A DNA stretch of 64,000 nucleotides. Source: Neoarius graeffei (taxonomy: Eukaryota; Chordata; Actinopteri; Siluriformes; Ariidae). The translations under genes were made by a program, and so were the position numbers. The notes beneath the pieces were generated by a model, which ran no database searches, was not told the origin of the DNA, and was given only the letters and a program-made list of their open reading frames with translations. Shown here piece after piece: positions 42,116-52,584 of this stretch (positions are counted from its first letter, which is position 1; every line of letters begins with the position of its first letter). The DNA lies in the NCBI RefSeq assembly GCF_027579695.1, contig NC_083587.1, positions 56,311,738 through 56,375,737 on the forward strand. The letters run 5' to 3'.

Positions 42116-42356
42116 GGAAAAAAAAATAAGCTCAAAAAGAATATAAAATAATATAATTTTCATTCATGGTCTCAGACACTGATTTAAGGCTAAAGGATTA
42201 ACTTCCATGAAGTATTAATATGTAAATGAGTTGTTGACAGATCATCACAATTGCCAACAATTACGAAGTGAAAACAGGTTGTTAGGAAATATGCAATTTA
42301 ATTTTACTGACAAAAATAGGTTATTTAGGGGTTACATATCTGTACACGCCCTTAGC

Positions 42357-43809
42357 CTAATACTTGGTTGATGCACCTTTGGTAGCAATTACAGCTTCAA
42401 GGCATCTTGGGAAAGAAGCTACGAGCTTGGCACACTTGTTTCTGGACATTTTTGCCCATTCCTCTTGGCATATCCTGGCAAGCTCCATCAGGTTGGATGG
42501 GGAGCATTGGTACACAGCCATTTTCAGCTCCTTCCACAGATGTTCAATTGGATTCAGGTCTGAGCTCTGGCTGGGCCACTCAAGGACATTCACAGACTTT
42601 CTCTGAAGCCACTCCTTTGTTCTCTTGGCTGTGTGCTTTGGGTCGTTCAAGTCAAGTCAAGTTTATTTGTATAGCACTTTTAACAATAAACATTGTCGCA
42701 AAGCAGCTTTACAGAATTTGAACGACTTAAAACATGAGCTAATTTTGTCCCTAATCTATCCCCAATGAGCAAGCCTGTGGCGACGGTGGCAAGGAAAAAC
42801 TCCCTCAGACGACATGAGGAAGAAACCTCGAGAGGAACCAGACTCAAAAGGGAACCCATCCTCATTTGGGCAACAAGAGACAGCATGACTATAACATTAA
42901 CAGTTTTAACATGAAGACAGTTTTGTTGATGTTATAAACTCTTCATTGATGGAAACTTGAGTGCAAAACTGCTTATGACAACTGCAGTCCTAAAGTTAGC
43001 AAGTCAACTGTAGTCCTCAGCCATAAAAGCATTACTGTAAGAGTCCAGAGCATCCTCCAGGTATAACCCTCAATCAACATGTCATGTTGGAAGGTAAACC
43101 TTCGTCCCAGTCTGAGGTCCAGAGTGCTCTGGAGCAGGTTTTCTTCAAGGATCTCAGTGTACTTAGCCTCATTCATCTTTCCCTCTATCAGGACTAGTCG
43201 CCCCATTCCCGCTGCTGAAAAACATCCCCACATCATGATGCTGCCACTGCCATGGTTCACTGTAGGGATGGCATTAGCCAGGTGATGAGCGGTGTCTGGT
43301 TTCCTCCAGATGTGACGCTTGGTATTCAGGCCAAAAAGTTCAATTTTGGTTTCATCAGACCAGAGAATCTTGTTTCTCATGGTTTGGGAGTCCTCTAGGT
43401 GCCTTTTGGCAAACTCCAAGCAGGCTGTCGTGTGCCTTTTACTAAGGAGTGGCTTCTGTCTGACCACTCTACCATAAAGGCCTGATTTGTGGAGTGTTGC
43501 CTGGATGGTTGATCTTCTGAAAGGTTCTCCCATCTCCACAAGGATATGCTGGAGCTCTGTCAGAGTGACCCTCAGGTTCCTGCTCACCTCCCTGGCCAAG
43601 GCCTGTCTTCCCCGACTGCTCAGTTTGGCCAGGCGGCCAGGTCTAGGATGATTCTTGGTGGTTCCAAACTTCTTCCATTTATGAATGATGGTGGCCACTG
43701 TGCTCTTTGGGACCTGTAAAGCTGCAGCAATTTTTCTGTACCCTTCTCCAGATCTATGCCTTGACATAATCCTGTTTCCGAGGCCTGTAGATAATTCCTT
43801 TGACCCCAT
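42357..43809 (-). pseudogene. Tc1 family D transposase, split by an insertion
   Basis: Starts MGSKELSTGLGNRIMSRHRS at 43809. HTH ~1-110, [10 protein letters not shown] at about residue 153, then FTFQHDM, where the reading leaves the gene at 43078 into a dispersed repeat. It resumes at 42650 with NDPKHTAKRTKEW and continues through [11 protein letters not shown] to AAKGASTKY-like end (ATKGASTKY) at 42357. The insertion falls exactly at the second catalytic Asp. Confidence 0.9.
42651..43078 (+). repeat. Dispersed repeat copy inserted in Tc1
   Basis: The first ~260 bp match 12345-12605 (caagtttatttgtatagcac, gtggcgacggtggcaagg). The rest (gaagacagttttgttgatg...) ends at ataaccctcaatcaacatg. The Tc1 text resumes with tcatgttggaaggtaaacc. 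Clear ends make this a useful reference for the element boundary. Confidence 0.8.
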
Positions 43810-44011
43810 GGCTCAGAGTTTGCTCTGACGTGCACTGTCAACTATAGGACCTTATATTGGCAGGTGTTGGCAATCCCCAATCATGTCCACTCAATTGAAT
43901 TTACCACAGGTGGACTCCAATTAAGTTGTACGCATCTCAAGCAGTAGCAGTGTAAACAAAATGCACCTCAGTTCACTTTTGGGTGTCATATCAAAGGGTG
44001 TGCACACTTGT

Positions 44012-44391
44012 CTCATCTCATTATCTCATTATCTCTAGCCGCTTTATCCTTCTACAGGGTCGCAGGCAAGCTGGAGCCTATCCCAGCTGACTACGGGCGA
44101 AAGGCGGGGTACACCCTGGACAAGTCGCCAGGTCATCACAGGGCTGACACATAGACACAGACAACCATTCACACTCACATTCACACCTACGGTCAATTTA
44201 GAGTCACCAGTTAACCTAACCTGCATGTCTTTGGACTGTGGGGGAAACCGGAGCACCCGGAGGAAACCCACGCGGACACGGGGAGAACATGCAAACTCCA
44301 CACAGAAAGGCCCTCGCCGGCCCCGGGGCTCGAACCCAGGACCTTCTTGCTGTGAGGCAACAGCGCTAACCACTACACCACCGTGCCGCCC
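44012..44391 (-). mobile_element. V-SINE, full length, with 12-bp target duplication
   Basis: Minus-strand full-length copy inserted in the Tc1 5' region. Flanked by gtgcacacttgt at 44000-44011 and 44392-44403. The A and B boxes are intact, and the conserved centre is nearly identical to the copy at 47655. Confidence 0.96.
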
Positions 44392-44632
44392 GTGCACACT
44401 TGTGTACATATGATATTTTACATTTTGATTTTTAATAAATTAGCACAAATGTCTAAAAACCTGTTTTCACTTTGTCATCATGGGCTATTTTGTGTAGAAT
44501 TTTGTGACAAAAAATGAACTCAATCTATTGTAGAATAAGTCTGAAACATAAAACGTGGAGAAGGTGAAAGGGGTGTGCAGACTTTCTGGCTTGACTGTAT
44601 ATAAAAATGCAGTTTTTAAAAATATTAGTTAA

Positions 44633-45275
44633 GACATATCTGTGAAGATACTCAGTCATCCAGGTACATAGTAATCTGTGGTTGGTAGAAGAGAGCAACT
44701 GGACTTGCTTGAAAAGTCTTGAAGACGTTTCGCCTCTCGTCCGAAAGGCATCCTCAGTTCTGTCTGTCTAATAGGGAGTATCAAGTATTTATCCTCTCAT
44801 GGATCATCATAGAATCCGAATCAGAATCAGAGAGGCGAAACGTCTTCAAGACTTTTCAAGCAAGTCCAGTTGCTCTCTTCTACCAACCACAGATTACTAT
44901 GTACCTGGATGACTGAGTATCTTCACAGATATGTTTCTACGCACTTTGGGATGAGTTCCCTTCGACTAGTGCAGGAGTATGAGAGGACTTCCAGAAAACT
45001 GGCAGACATCTTAGCCAGAGAGGATCGTTCATTTTTGTCAACCTGGAACGACCATCACTGAACAGAGGTGGGTGTCTATGACATCATCTATCAGCCACCT
45101 ACAATGCAGCCATCAGCATTCTGATTCGGATTCTATTATGATCCATGAGAAGATAAATACTTGATACTCCCTATTAGACAGACAGAACTGAGGATGCCTT
45201 TCGGACGAGAGGCGAAACGTCTTCAAGACTTTTCAAGCAAGTCCAGTTGCTCTCTTCTACCAACCACAGATTAGT
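44633..45275. mobile_element. Penelope-like element remnant with three terminal-repeat units
   Basis: The unit gaggcgaaacgtcttcaag plus acttttcaagcaagtccagt and ctcttctaccaaccacag occurs at 44690-44737 (minus), 44832-44895 (plus) and 45208-45271 (plus). The first and third also include ctgaggatgcctttcggacg, giving a hammerhead-like core. Between them (44937-45060) a frame reads SSLRLVQEYERTSRKLADIL, resembling the N-terminal part of Penelope-like proteins. Mirror-image flanks (bases 44633-44735 versus 44833-44934) form a long inverted repeat. Confidence 0.6.
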
Positions 45276-45514
45276 TAAGACTCGTACCAAAAATTAACAT
45301 TATTTTATTCCCTACATTTCCGACTAACATTATTAATAGCAAGACTGGTTGACAGTGAGAGCATGGCTTAAATAATTAAAATGACAAATTTTGAGTACCA
45401 CCACCACCATCTTTGTTTTAGTTTTTCTCTTTGAATGTCACAAGGTTGATTTTTTACAAAGGAAAAGTAGAACTGCATATAGCATAGTAATCCTATAGTA
45501 ATAACTATTTTTAA

Positions 45515-46210
45515 TCTATCCACATTCACCAATTGCACACACTGATTGATTGGCTACTCTACTACTAGGCTATCAGCTCATATACTGTGAGTAGAGAAAA
45601 ACAAAATGGTGGAGCGCATCAAGTCAGATATGTCACTTTATCAAACATTTAAAAGAAACAAATAGTAAAAAGAATATAGTGTTACCCCCCCAAGTATCTC
45701 CTGTTCCACACTCCAGCCCAGTCGGTGGCAGTAATGCACCTTTAAGTTGGTTTGCTAACCACCAAAAAACCCTAAAGAATAATAATAAGAAAGTGGTTGA
45801 GCGTTTTGCTGAACCAACCGTGGATGAAATAAAAACTCGACTCGAAAACAAACCCCCCCCAAAAAATACAAAAAAAAAAGCAACAAAATATGGAATAAAA
45901 GTATTTGATGATAAGAATGTATCTTTTTTATTTTTCAAGAATTATTATGATAGCATTTTTTCACAAATTGCTCCTGTCATTTTGCCGGTTTGTTTACATT
46001 CTCAGTGGAAATGATTTTGTCAGACGTTTTGTATAAAGTTTTTATTTGTTGAATTTGTAAAAAATAAAAATGCTCTGTTTCTCAAAATCCAGTGAATGTG
46101 GATAGAATAAAACAGTTATTCCACTCAATCTCGTTGACTCGGTGCTACATGCTTCGTGGGTTATCAGCTCATGTATGACTCGATTTCATGGAATAACAGA
46201 TAAATACATA
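45515..46210 (+). mobile_element. Crypton-like element fragment, copy C
   Basis: Begins atctatccacattcacc and ends with cagtgaatgtggatagaata (46089-46108) plus the family's outer 3' flank. The exon reads VVERFAEPTVDEIKTRLENK followed by PPPKNTKKKATKYGIKVFDD; this copy stays open to 46014 but its donor is mutated (gataag). A ~180-bp unrelated insertion (45612-45792) with ctccagcccagtcggtggca splits the start codon region. Confidence 0.5.
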
Positions 46211-46251
46211 TCCGTTATTACATGAAGTCGAGTTGTACATGAGCTGATAGT

Positions 46252-46374
46252 CCATGCAGACACGGGGAGAACATGCAAACTCCACACAGAAAGGCCCCCT
46301 TCAGCCACTGGGCTCAAACCCAGAACCTTCTTGCCTTGAGGTGACAGTGCTAACCACTACACCATCGTGCCACC
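46252..46374 (-). mobile_element. V-SINE 5' fragment (head-to-head pair, left)
   Basis: Reverse complement of the SINE 5' ~120 bp, ending at gtgccaccc. It faces the plus-strand copy starting 15 bp further on, making an inverted pair. Confidence 0.85.
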
Positions 46375-46388
46375 CAAATAAATAAATA

Positions 46389-46715
46389 CCACCATTGTGG
46401 CAAGAAGGTCCTGGGTTCAAGCCCAGCGGCTGATGGGGGCCTTTATGTGCGGAGTTTGCATGTTCTCTCCGTGTCTGCGTGGGTTTCCTCCAGGTGCTCC
46501 AGTTTCCCCCACAGTCCAAAGACATGCAGGTTAGGTTAACTGGTGGCTCTAAATTGACCGTAGGTGTGAATGTGAGTGTGAATGGTTGTTTGTCTCTATG
46601 TGCCAGTCCTGTGATGACCTGGCGACTTGTCCAGGGTGTATCCCGCCTCTTGCTCATAGTCAGCTGGGATAGGCTCCAGCTCGCCTGCGACCCTGTACAG
46701 GATAAGCGGCTACAG
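46389..46715 (+). mobile_element. V-SINE (head-to-head pair, right)
   Basis: Lacks the first ~20 bp of the SINE and runs from accattgtggcaagaaggtc to ggataagcggctacagatta, followed by a (tatg)n-like tail (atgtatgcatgtatgtatg). That tail differs from the gagatgag tail of other copies. Confidence 0.9.
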
Positions 46716-47074
46716 ATTATGTATGCATGTATGTATGTTTGATCATTGATATGGTGAAGCTTTTTTGCATTGCCGGAAGGAGTCGCAAGCATCAGGGCTT
46801 TGTAATAGTCAAAGGTAAAAGCTGTAACTTTAAGTCTTCAGCCCTGAGAGAAAAACATCAGATTTTCTCATTCTTTCTTGGAAATATGACAAGCTGCAAG
46901 ATGACAGCTGTTTATAAAGTAATTGCAAAGTGATAACAGGAACTAACTCAGGATGTCCTGTTTTAGGAAATAACAGCTTCATCCTGTCAAAGTATATTAC
47001 TGAGAAATATATTACACTCCTTACATATGAGTGTACGTACTTACACTCCTTACTTACTTTTCAAAATTATTTTT

Positions 47075-47195
47075 AGACTTAGACAACCTTTATTGTCATT
47101 CAGTATGCAACAAGTGTACACCGAACGAAATTTCGTTGCAATTTGGCTCAGCACAGAATTAAATATGAAGTGTATTAAATTAAATTGTGCAGCAG
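47075..47195 (+). repeat. LINE 3'-end-like fragment
   Basis: agacttagacaacctttattgtc...gaacgaaatttcgttgca: a short dispersed 3'-tail sequence also seen in variant form at 10284 and 50515. Confidence 0.45.
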
Positions 47196-47204
47196 CAAAA
47201 ATAT

Positions 47205-47567
47205 TCCATCCATCCATTATCTGTAGCTGCTTATCCTGTCCTACAGGGTCGCAGGCAAGCTGGAGCCTATCCCAGCTGACTACGGGCGAAAGGCGGGGTA
47301 CACCCTGGACAAGTCACCAGGTTATCACAGGGCTGACACATAGACACAGACAACCATTCACACTCACATTCACACCTACGGTCAATTTAGAGCCACCTAT
47401 TAACCTAACCTGCATGTCTTTGGACTGTGGGGGAAACCGGAGCACCCGGAGGAAACCCACGCGGACACGGGGACAGCATGCAAACTCCACACAGAAAGGC
47501 CCCTGTTGGCCACTGGGCTCGAACCCAAGACACTCTTGCTGTGAGGCGACAGTGCTAACCATCAGGG
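47205..47567 (-). mobile_element. V-SINE, 5'-truncated
   Basis: Minus-strand copy with (atcc)n tail at 47205-47220 and body to gacagtgctaacc at 47562; the first ~20 bp are missing. It is paired in inverted orientation with the copy at 47655. Confidence 0.92.
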
Positions 47568-47654
47568 TGTGCTAACGTACACCCTGATGAAATTGTCAGT
47601 TATTTAATCAAGGGTCAAAATTCTGGGAAAATTTTCACAAATGAAATTAAATCA

Positions 47655-48037
47655 GGGCAGCACGGTGGTGTAGTGGTTAGCGCTGTCGCCTCACAGCAAG
47701 AAGGTTCCGGGTTCGAGCCCCGTGGCCGGCGAGGGCCTTTCTGTGTGGAGTTTGCATGTTCTCCCCGTGTCCGCGTGGGTTTCCTCCGGGTGCTCCGGTT
47801 TCCCCCACAGTCCAAAGACATGCAGGTTAGGTTAACTGGTGACTCTAAATTGACCGTAGGTGTGAATGTGAGTGTGAATGGTTGTCTGTGTCTATGTGTC
47901 AGCCCTGTGATGACCTGGCGACTTGTCCAGGGTGTACCCCGCCTTTCGCCCGTAGTCAGCTGGGATAGGCTCCAGCTTGCCTGCGACCCTGTAGAACAGG
48001 ATAAAGTGGCTACAGATAATGAGATGAGATGAGATAA
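47655..48037 (+). mobile_element. V-SINE, full length
   Basis: The most complete copy: gggcagcacggtggtgtagtgg start, A box, B box (ggttcgagcccc), conserved centre, (tgtgaatg) part, and tail gataatgagatgagatgaga. Useful as the reference for the other copies. The inverted neighbour at 47205-47567 lies 88 bp upstream. Confidence 0.95.
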
Positions 48038-48105
48038 TTTCAGAAATCTCTTCTTCACATCTTCATACAAGTTGTATATTTGCTGCACAAATCTCACACC
48101 CACCC

Positions 48106-48167
<62 letters not shown>
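48106..48167 (+). repeat. (CT)n(CA)n microsatellite
   Basis: About 22 CT units followed by about 6-8 CA units. Confidence 0.97.
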
Positions 48168-48730
48168 TTATATACTTTAATATATTGTCAAATAATTGCT
48201 GTCATATTGACGCTGACCATGTTGACTGAAATGAAACGATTTACGTACCTATACAAATTCGTCTAACTAAATGAATTTCAACAAGGTAATCTAATTCAGT
48301 GTAGTACATCATGAGTATCTGTTTCAGTCTGAACACTGTTATTGATAGTGTTGTTGCATTATCACCACCACCACCATCGCTACCCTACCGACTATTTTTT
48401 TTTATCAGATGTAATGCATTTAAGTCATATCTTTAATCATAAAACCAACCAAAATAATGAATTTATTGTGGCAACATCAGTTATCTTCCTCCAAGTGTCC
48501 GCAGCTGAGACTTCCTCAAACTAGATTTACTGTATATATAGACTTTCTGGTTAACACCTTACATATGATACCTACATCAGTAGTTTCCTGCTCGGCAAGG
48601 TGATACTTTCTATTCCAGTTTCAATTTTTCAATTATTTTTAATTTTCCTGTAATTCATCAGTGTTTTCTTGTCTCCATAACTCATTTGTTTAATGTGTAC
48701 TATAATAACTCTGTTGGTGTAATATTACAG

Positions 48731-48803
48731 CATCAGAAAAAAGAGCTAAAGTGCTTGACGGTGTGGCAGTATCAGAGTCTGGAACTTCACAGCTCAGCTG
48801 AAG
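48731..48803 (+). CDS. Exon-like segment 3 (paralogue group)
   Basis: 73 bp between acceptor taatattacag|cat and donor ctgaag|gtgtgg. One frame reads SEKRAKVLDGVAVSESGTSQLS and then TGA four bases before the donor. It aligns with segment 2 over the upstream intron (tactataataactctgttgg versus tactgcaacaaccctgctgg), the exon and the donor. It could be a 5' non-coding exon of the receptor gene 3.8 kb downstream or the last coding exon of a lost gene. Confidence 0.35.
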
Positions 48804-48859
48804 GTGTGGAATTTGTTTTTCATATTTGCCGCACAATTTGTTGATTTTTAAATAATGTA

Positions 48860-49395
48860 ATTAAATTGTATTTTTAAAATTACATTTTAAATAGAATCCT
48901 TTGTAACGTGGTGATATGGTGTCTTTTTCAAATGTTGATTGAAATGAAATGTTCTCAAATACTGTATATGTTGAATGAACAGCTGGTATAAATGCACCAG
49001 CAGGATGAAATACCCTTTTTAAAGATAAACAGACATCAGTATAAGGTTTTATTCTCGGTATCCATACCACATTCTAAGAATCCCTGTTGTAAGAATAGCT
49101 ATGGCCACTAACCCTGAATGTTTTCATTCTTAATATTTTAATGGTGTCACATTAACTGTTACTGCATTAACATTAAAAGAAAAGATGAAGTGAATAACAT
49201 TATTCTGTTACAATTGCACTTGTCAAAGGGTGGGATATATTAGAGAGCAAGTCAGAGCGATTTTTACAAAGGCCTATTTGTGATGACTGGGTTAGAGCAG
49301 TGGTTAACACCTACCAACCGTGGTCCAAGTAAGGACAGCAGATGAACCAACAACAGGGCCATGGGCACGCAAGGCTCCCAACGTGCATATATTAC
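48860..49395 (+). other. Non-coding stretch
   Basis: No gene or recognised repeat; unique-looking AT-rich sequence. Confidence 0.35.
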
Positions 49396-49401
49396 TTTTT
49401 A

Positions 49402-51275
49402 TTCTCGCCACATTCACTGGATATGAGCAATTGTGCACTCTGATTGGCTACTCTACTACTAGGCTATCAGCTCATGTATCATGAGTAGAGAAAAACAAAA
49501 TGGCGGAGCGTGTTGCTGAACCAACCGAGGACGAAATAAAAATTCTACTTGAAAACAAAACCACAAAAAAGCAACAAAATATGGAATAAAAGTATTTGAT
49601 GGTAAGAACATATCTTTATTTTGCAAAAGAGCAATTCCAGCGTTATGGACGTGACACTTGAACTCAAAATGGCAACAAATGACCCAGTGCATGTTTTATT
49701 GTCTCCCAGTATTTAAACAGGTGTTGCATATTTTAAGGCTGTACCATACTGGAGAAGTGATAGAACAAGAACAATTCCCATAGTACATCTAGGGCATGCC
49801 AGAAAACGCCAATAAAAGATGCGTTATGGACATGACAGAAAAAGTATCACTTTTCTTGGGTGACTGTACATTTTTATCAAACTCTGTGAAATTGTAAACC
49901 TAATGTCGAAATGGAGATATCCATTTGATAGAGGGGTCCAAGGTGAATATTAAAAAATCTTTGTTTAAAATATTTTGTATTTCATGCAGAGTTTCGGAAG
50001 GAAAAGTCAGCGTTATGGATGTGACGAAATTCCGTTATGGATGTGACGCGTCTGAAATAGACATGGCATATGTTTAGAAAATCAGCAATTTAACTACCAT
50101 AACCCTTTGAAAAACTCTCTAAATATCAGCTAAAACTATCAAAGTTCTTAAATAATATTTAGGATGGCTATTGTTTTGCTGTTTTGTGGATTTTAGCATA
50201 CATTTCTGTGGCTTGTGGCAATAATATAGAATTGTACATGATCAAAGTTGATTTTAGCTTGGGTTTTACATTATAAGAAAGAAAGACTGACAGTGACACA
50301 TTAGGTTGGTTACAAATTGGTTCAACTTATTCACATCTGTAAAATACAGGCCTAGGTGATATCTCTGGGAGTGGTTTTGATGTATTACATGTTGCTTTAT
50401 TTTTGCATGGTGAGGTTGACATTTACATGGAATTGTCCAAAAATTATTATAGCATTTTTCACAAATTGCTCCTGTCATTTCACCAGTTTGTTTACATTTT
50501 AAGTGGAAATGATTTTAGAATAGAATAGAATGCCTTAATTGGCACTATACACATGTACAATGAGATTAAAGCATCTCCAATAACAGTGCAAACAGCGTGT
50601 AGAGAGAGAGAGCGAGAGAGAGGAAAAAAAGGTTTGTTGGATGTTTTGTATAAAGTTTTTATTTATCGAATTTGCTAAAAATAAAAATGCTCTGTTTCTC
50701 GAAATCCAGTGAATGTGGATAGAATAAAACAGTTATTCCACTCAATCTTGTTGTACATGGCTTATAGCCGACTCGGTGCTGCGCACAGGGGCGATTCTAG
50801 CATCTGATCTTTGGGGGTGCTTAGCCCCCAGAGCTGACAGAGGCACCTGGCTTGAACGACAGTGTTTCCACGTTTATTCCGCGTTTATTTCCACGTTAGT
50901 TCTTCATCGGCGTGGAATCCAGTTAAAAAAACACACCATGTTGTAGCAAGCACTCGCGGGGACAGGCAACCCAATCAGAGGGGACGCAAGGAGGAGAGGT
51001 ATTTTACTGGTCATAGAACTATCACGTAACAGGTGAATTCAAGAACACACACACGCCTACGCACACATTCATTGCGCAGTGCGCAAGGGCACTTATTTCT
51101 GAAAATTATGTCCAAAAGCAGTGTTTTTGAGGGTGCTGAGCTAGGGGGTGCTGAGCTCGTTTTTGGGGGTGCTTGAGCACCCCCAAAAATAGGCTAAACA
51201 CGCCCCTGGCTGCGCACCTTGTCAGCTATCAGCTCATGTACGACTCAATTTCATGGAATAACTGTTAAATACCCC
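49402..51275 (+). mobile_element. Crypton-like element, copy D, with three insertions
   Basis: 5' part 49402-49621: ctactctactactaggctat, ATG at 49500 opening MAERVAEPTEDEIKILLENK, and GATG|GTAAGA at 49603. An ~830-bp insertion (about 49622-50448) follows, then the 3' part with tcctgtcatttcaccagttt, a ~118-bp insertion (50515-50633), then cagtgaatgtggatagaata (50707). The outer 3' flank is split by a hAT MITE at 50786-51208. The exon is frameshifted after about 22 codons. Confidence 0.5.
50786..51208 (+). mobile_element. Non-autonomous hAT with 8-bp target duplication
   Basis: 423 bp with inverted ends (caggggcg...cgcccctg) flanked by gctgcgca at 50778-50785 and 51209-51216. There is no transposase. 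An internal fold (gggggtgcttgagcaccccc) lies near the right end. Confidence 0.9.
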
Positions 51276-51279
51276 TCAT

Positions 51280-51526
51280 CAAAAAATTTCTGTGCAAGGA
51301 TTGGCCAAGGATGGCTCACATGACATAAAATAGTTCCACCATTGATTAAGCAATGTGATTAATCATCCAGTAGATGGCAGAAAAGTTCAACAGTAATAAA
51401 ACATAGCCAATGTAGAAATATGATGACTCAATATCACAATCCACATTCACGTGTAACAGTAATCCTCTGGGATACACATGAGGGCATATAATTGTAATAA
51501 ATTTGGAAATATATTCAAATGTATAA
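51280..51526 (+). other. Non-coding stretch
   Basis: No feature recognised. Confidence 0.3.
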
Positions 51527-51529
51527 AGT

Positions 51530-51880
51530 GGGGTGGTACGGTGTTGTAGTGGTTAGCACTGTCACCTCACAGCAAGAAGGGTCCGGGGTTGAACCCCATG
51601 GCCGATGGGGGCCTTTCTTTGTGGAGTTTGCATGTTCTCCCTCTGGGTGCTTTGGTTTCCCCCACAGTCCAAAGACATGCAGGTTAGGCAAAATACCCAG
51701 CCACTTGGGTTGCACAAGACAGTGGATACTTGGTGCCAGTTCCAAGCCCAGATAGATTGGGGAAAGTTGTGTCAGGAAGGGCATCCAGTGTAAAACCTAT
51801 GCCAAATCAAATATTCAAAACAGATCTGCTGTGGTGACCCCTAACAGGAGCAGCCAGAATAAAGTATCGCATGACAAAAA
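51530..51880 (+). mobile_element. V-SINE, DANA-like subfamily
   Basis: 5' tRNA-like part and centre as in the other copies, but a different 3' half: caggaagggcatccagtg and ctgctgtggtgacccctaac, like the 3' part of zebrafish DANA. Two SINE subfamilies with different tails therefore coexist here. Confidence 0.8.
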
Positions 51881-52152
51881 AAAAAGATATGGTGTGAGTT
51901 GGTCATGGTACGGTATATCTTGGATATACCATGAACTGATGTCACAATTTCAAGCTATACGGCTGACTCGAGTCACATGAGCATTTCTGTGTGTGTAGAT
52001 CTATGCATCATGATTGTGATAGCATGGTACATTGCATATGCACAGGTCGAAGGTTGCTCAGATGTAAACAACAAACGTGGCCGCCTCCAATGAGTGTATG
52101 CTGAGATTCAATCTTAACACTTTTAGTTTAGAATTTTTTGATGAGGGATATA

Positions 52153-52304
52153 AATCAAATATACCATGCACTGAGAGGCACTGGTATTTATGAATTCTCT
52201 GCGGTGACTGGTCTAGTACTATGCTCAGAAAATAGTACTATGCCAGTCATCTCACAGAGTCCATGATTTCAACCGGAGCCTCTCAGTGCATGGTATATTT
52301 GATT
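52153..52304. mobile_element. Palindromic MITE upstream of the receptor gene
   Basis: Perfect 27-bp inverted ends (52153-52179 and 52278-52304; core caaatataccatgcactgag). Inner parts also pair (ttctctgcggtgactgg / ccagtcatctcacagag; agtactat twice), so almost the whole 152 bp folds on itself. It lies ~260 bp before the receptor exon. Confidence 0.85.
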
Positions 52305-52544
52305 ACTGGAAAACATGAACAGTGTGGTATCTTTTCTACAATCCAGCCTTTTTTTCTTCTTCAGCTTGACTGCCATTGTTAATTGGCTTTCATTCTTTAG
52401 TCTCAGTCTTTTTTGTTAACGTGCTGGTTGTTGAATTACAAAATTCGTTGTGCATCTTTTGTCTCAGTACTCGATAACAGTATACGAGTCCACAACTCGT
52501 ACATGTTATGGACAAAAAAAGAATTCAGTTTTCCTATTCTAACT

Positions 52545-52566
52545 TTTTTTTTTGGACTTCTACAGA
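52545..52566 (+). promoter_or_regulatory. 3' splice site before receptor coding exon
   Basis: A T-rich tract and cttctacag|att at 52566, 19 bases before the receptor ATG. The 5' UTR is probably spliced from upstream exon(s), as is usual for FFAR genes. Confidence 0.55.
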
Positions 52567-52584
52567 TTATCTAAAATCGTGACC

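Larger units (their letters stand above)
42240..44597 (-). mobile_element. Tc1-like transposon, family D, with two insertions
   Basis: Right end ctttctggcttgactg at 44597 followed by TA. The left terminal repeat is only partly recognisable (gaagtgaaaacaggttgtta near 42260, complementary to taaaaacctgttttcactt near 44455). The insertions are a dispersed repeat at 42651-43078 and a SINE at 44012-44391. The transposase is on the minus strand. Confidence 0.85.

Noticed and set aside
52552..52584. Longer receptor start (adds 11 residues)
   Set aside because: It would begin at TTG upstream of the splice acceptor; the ATG at 52585 is the first in the exon.
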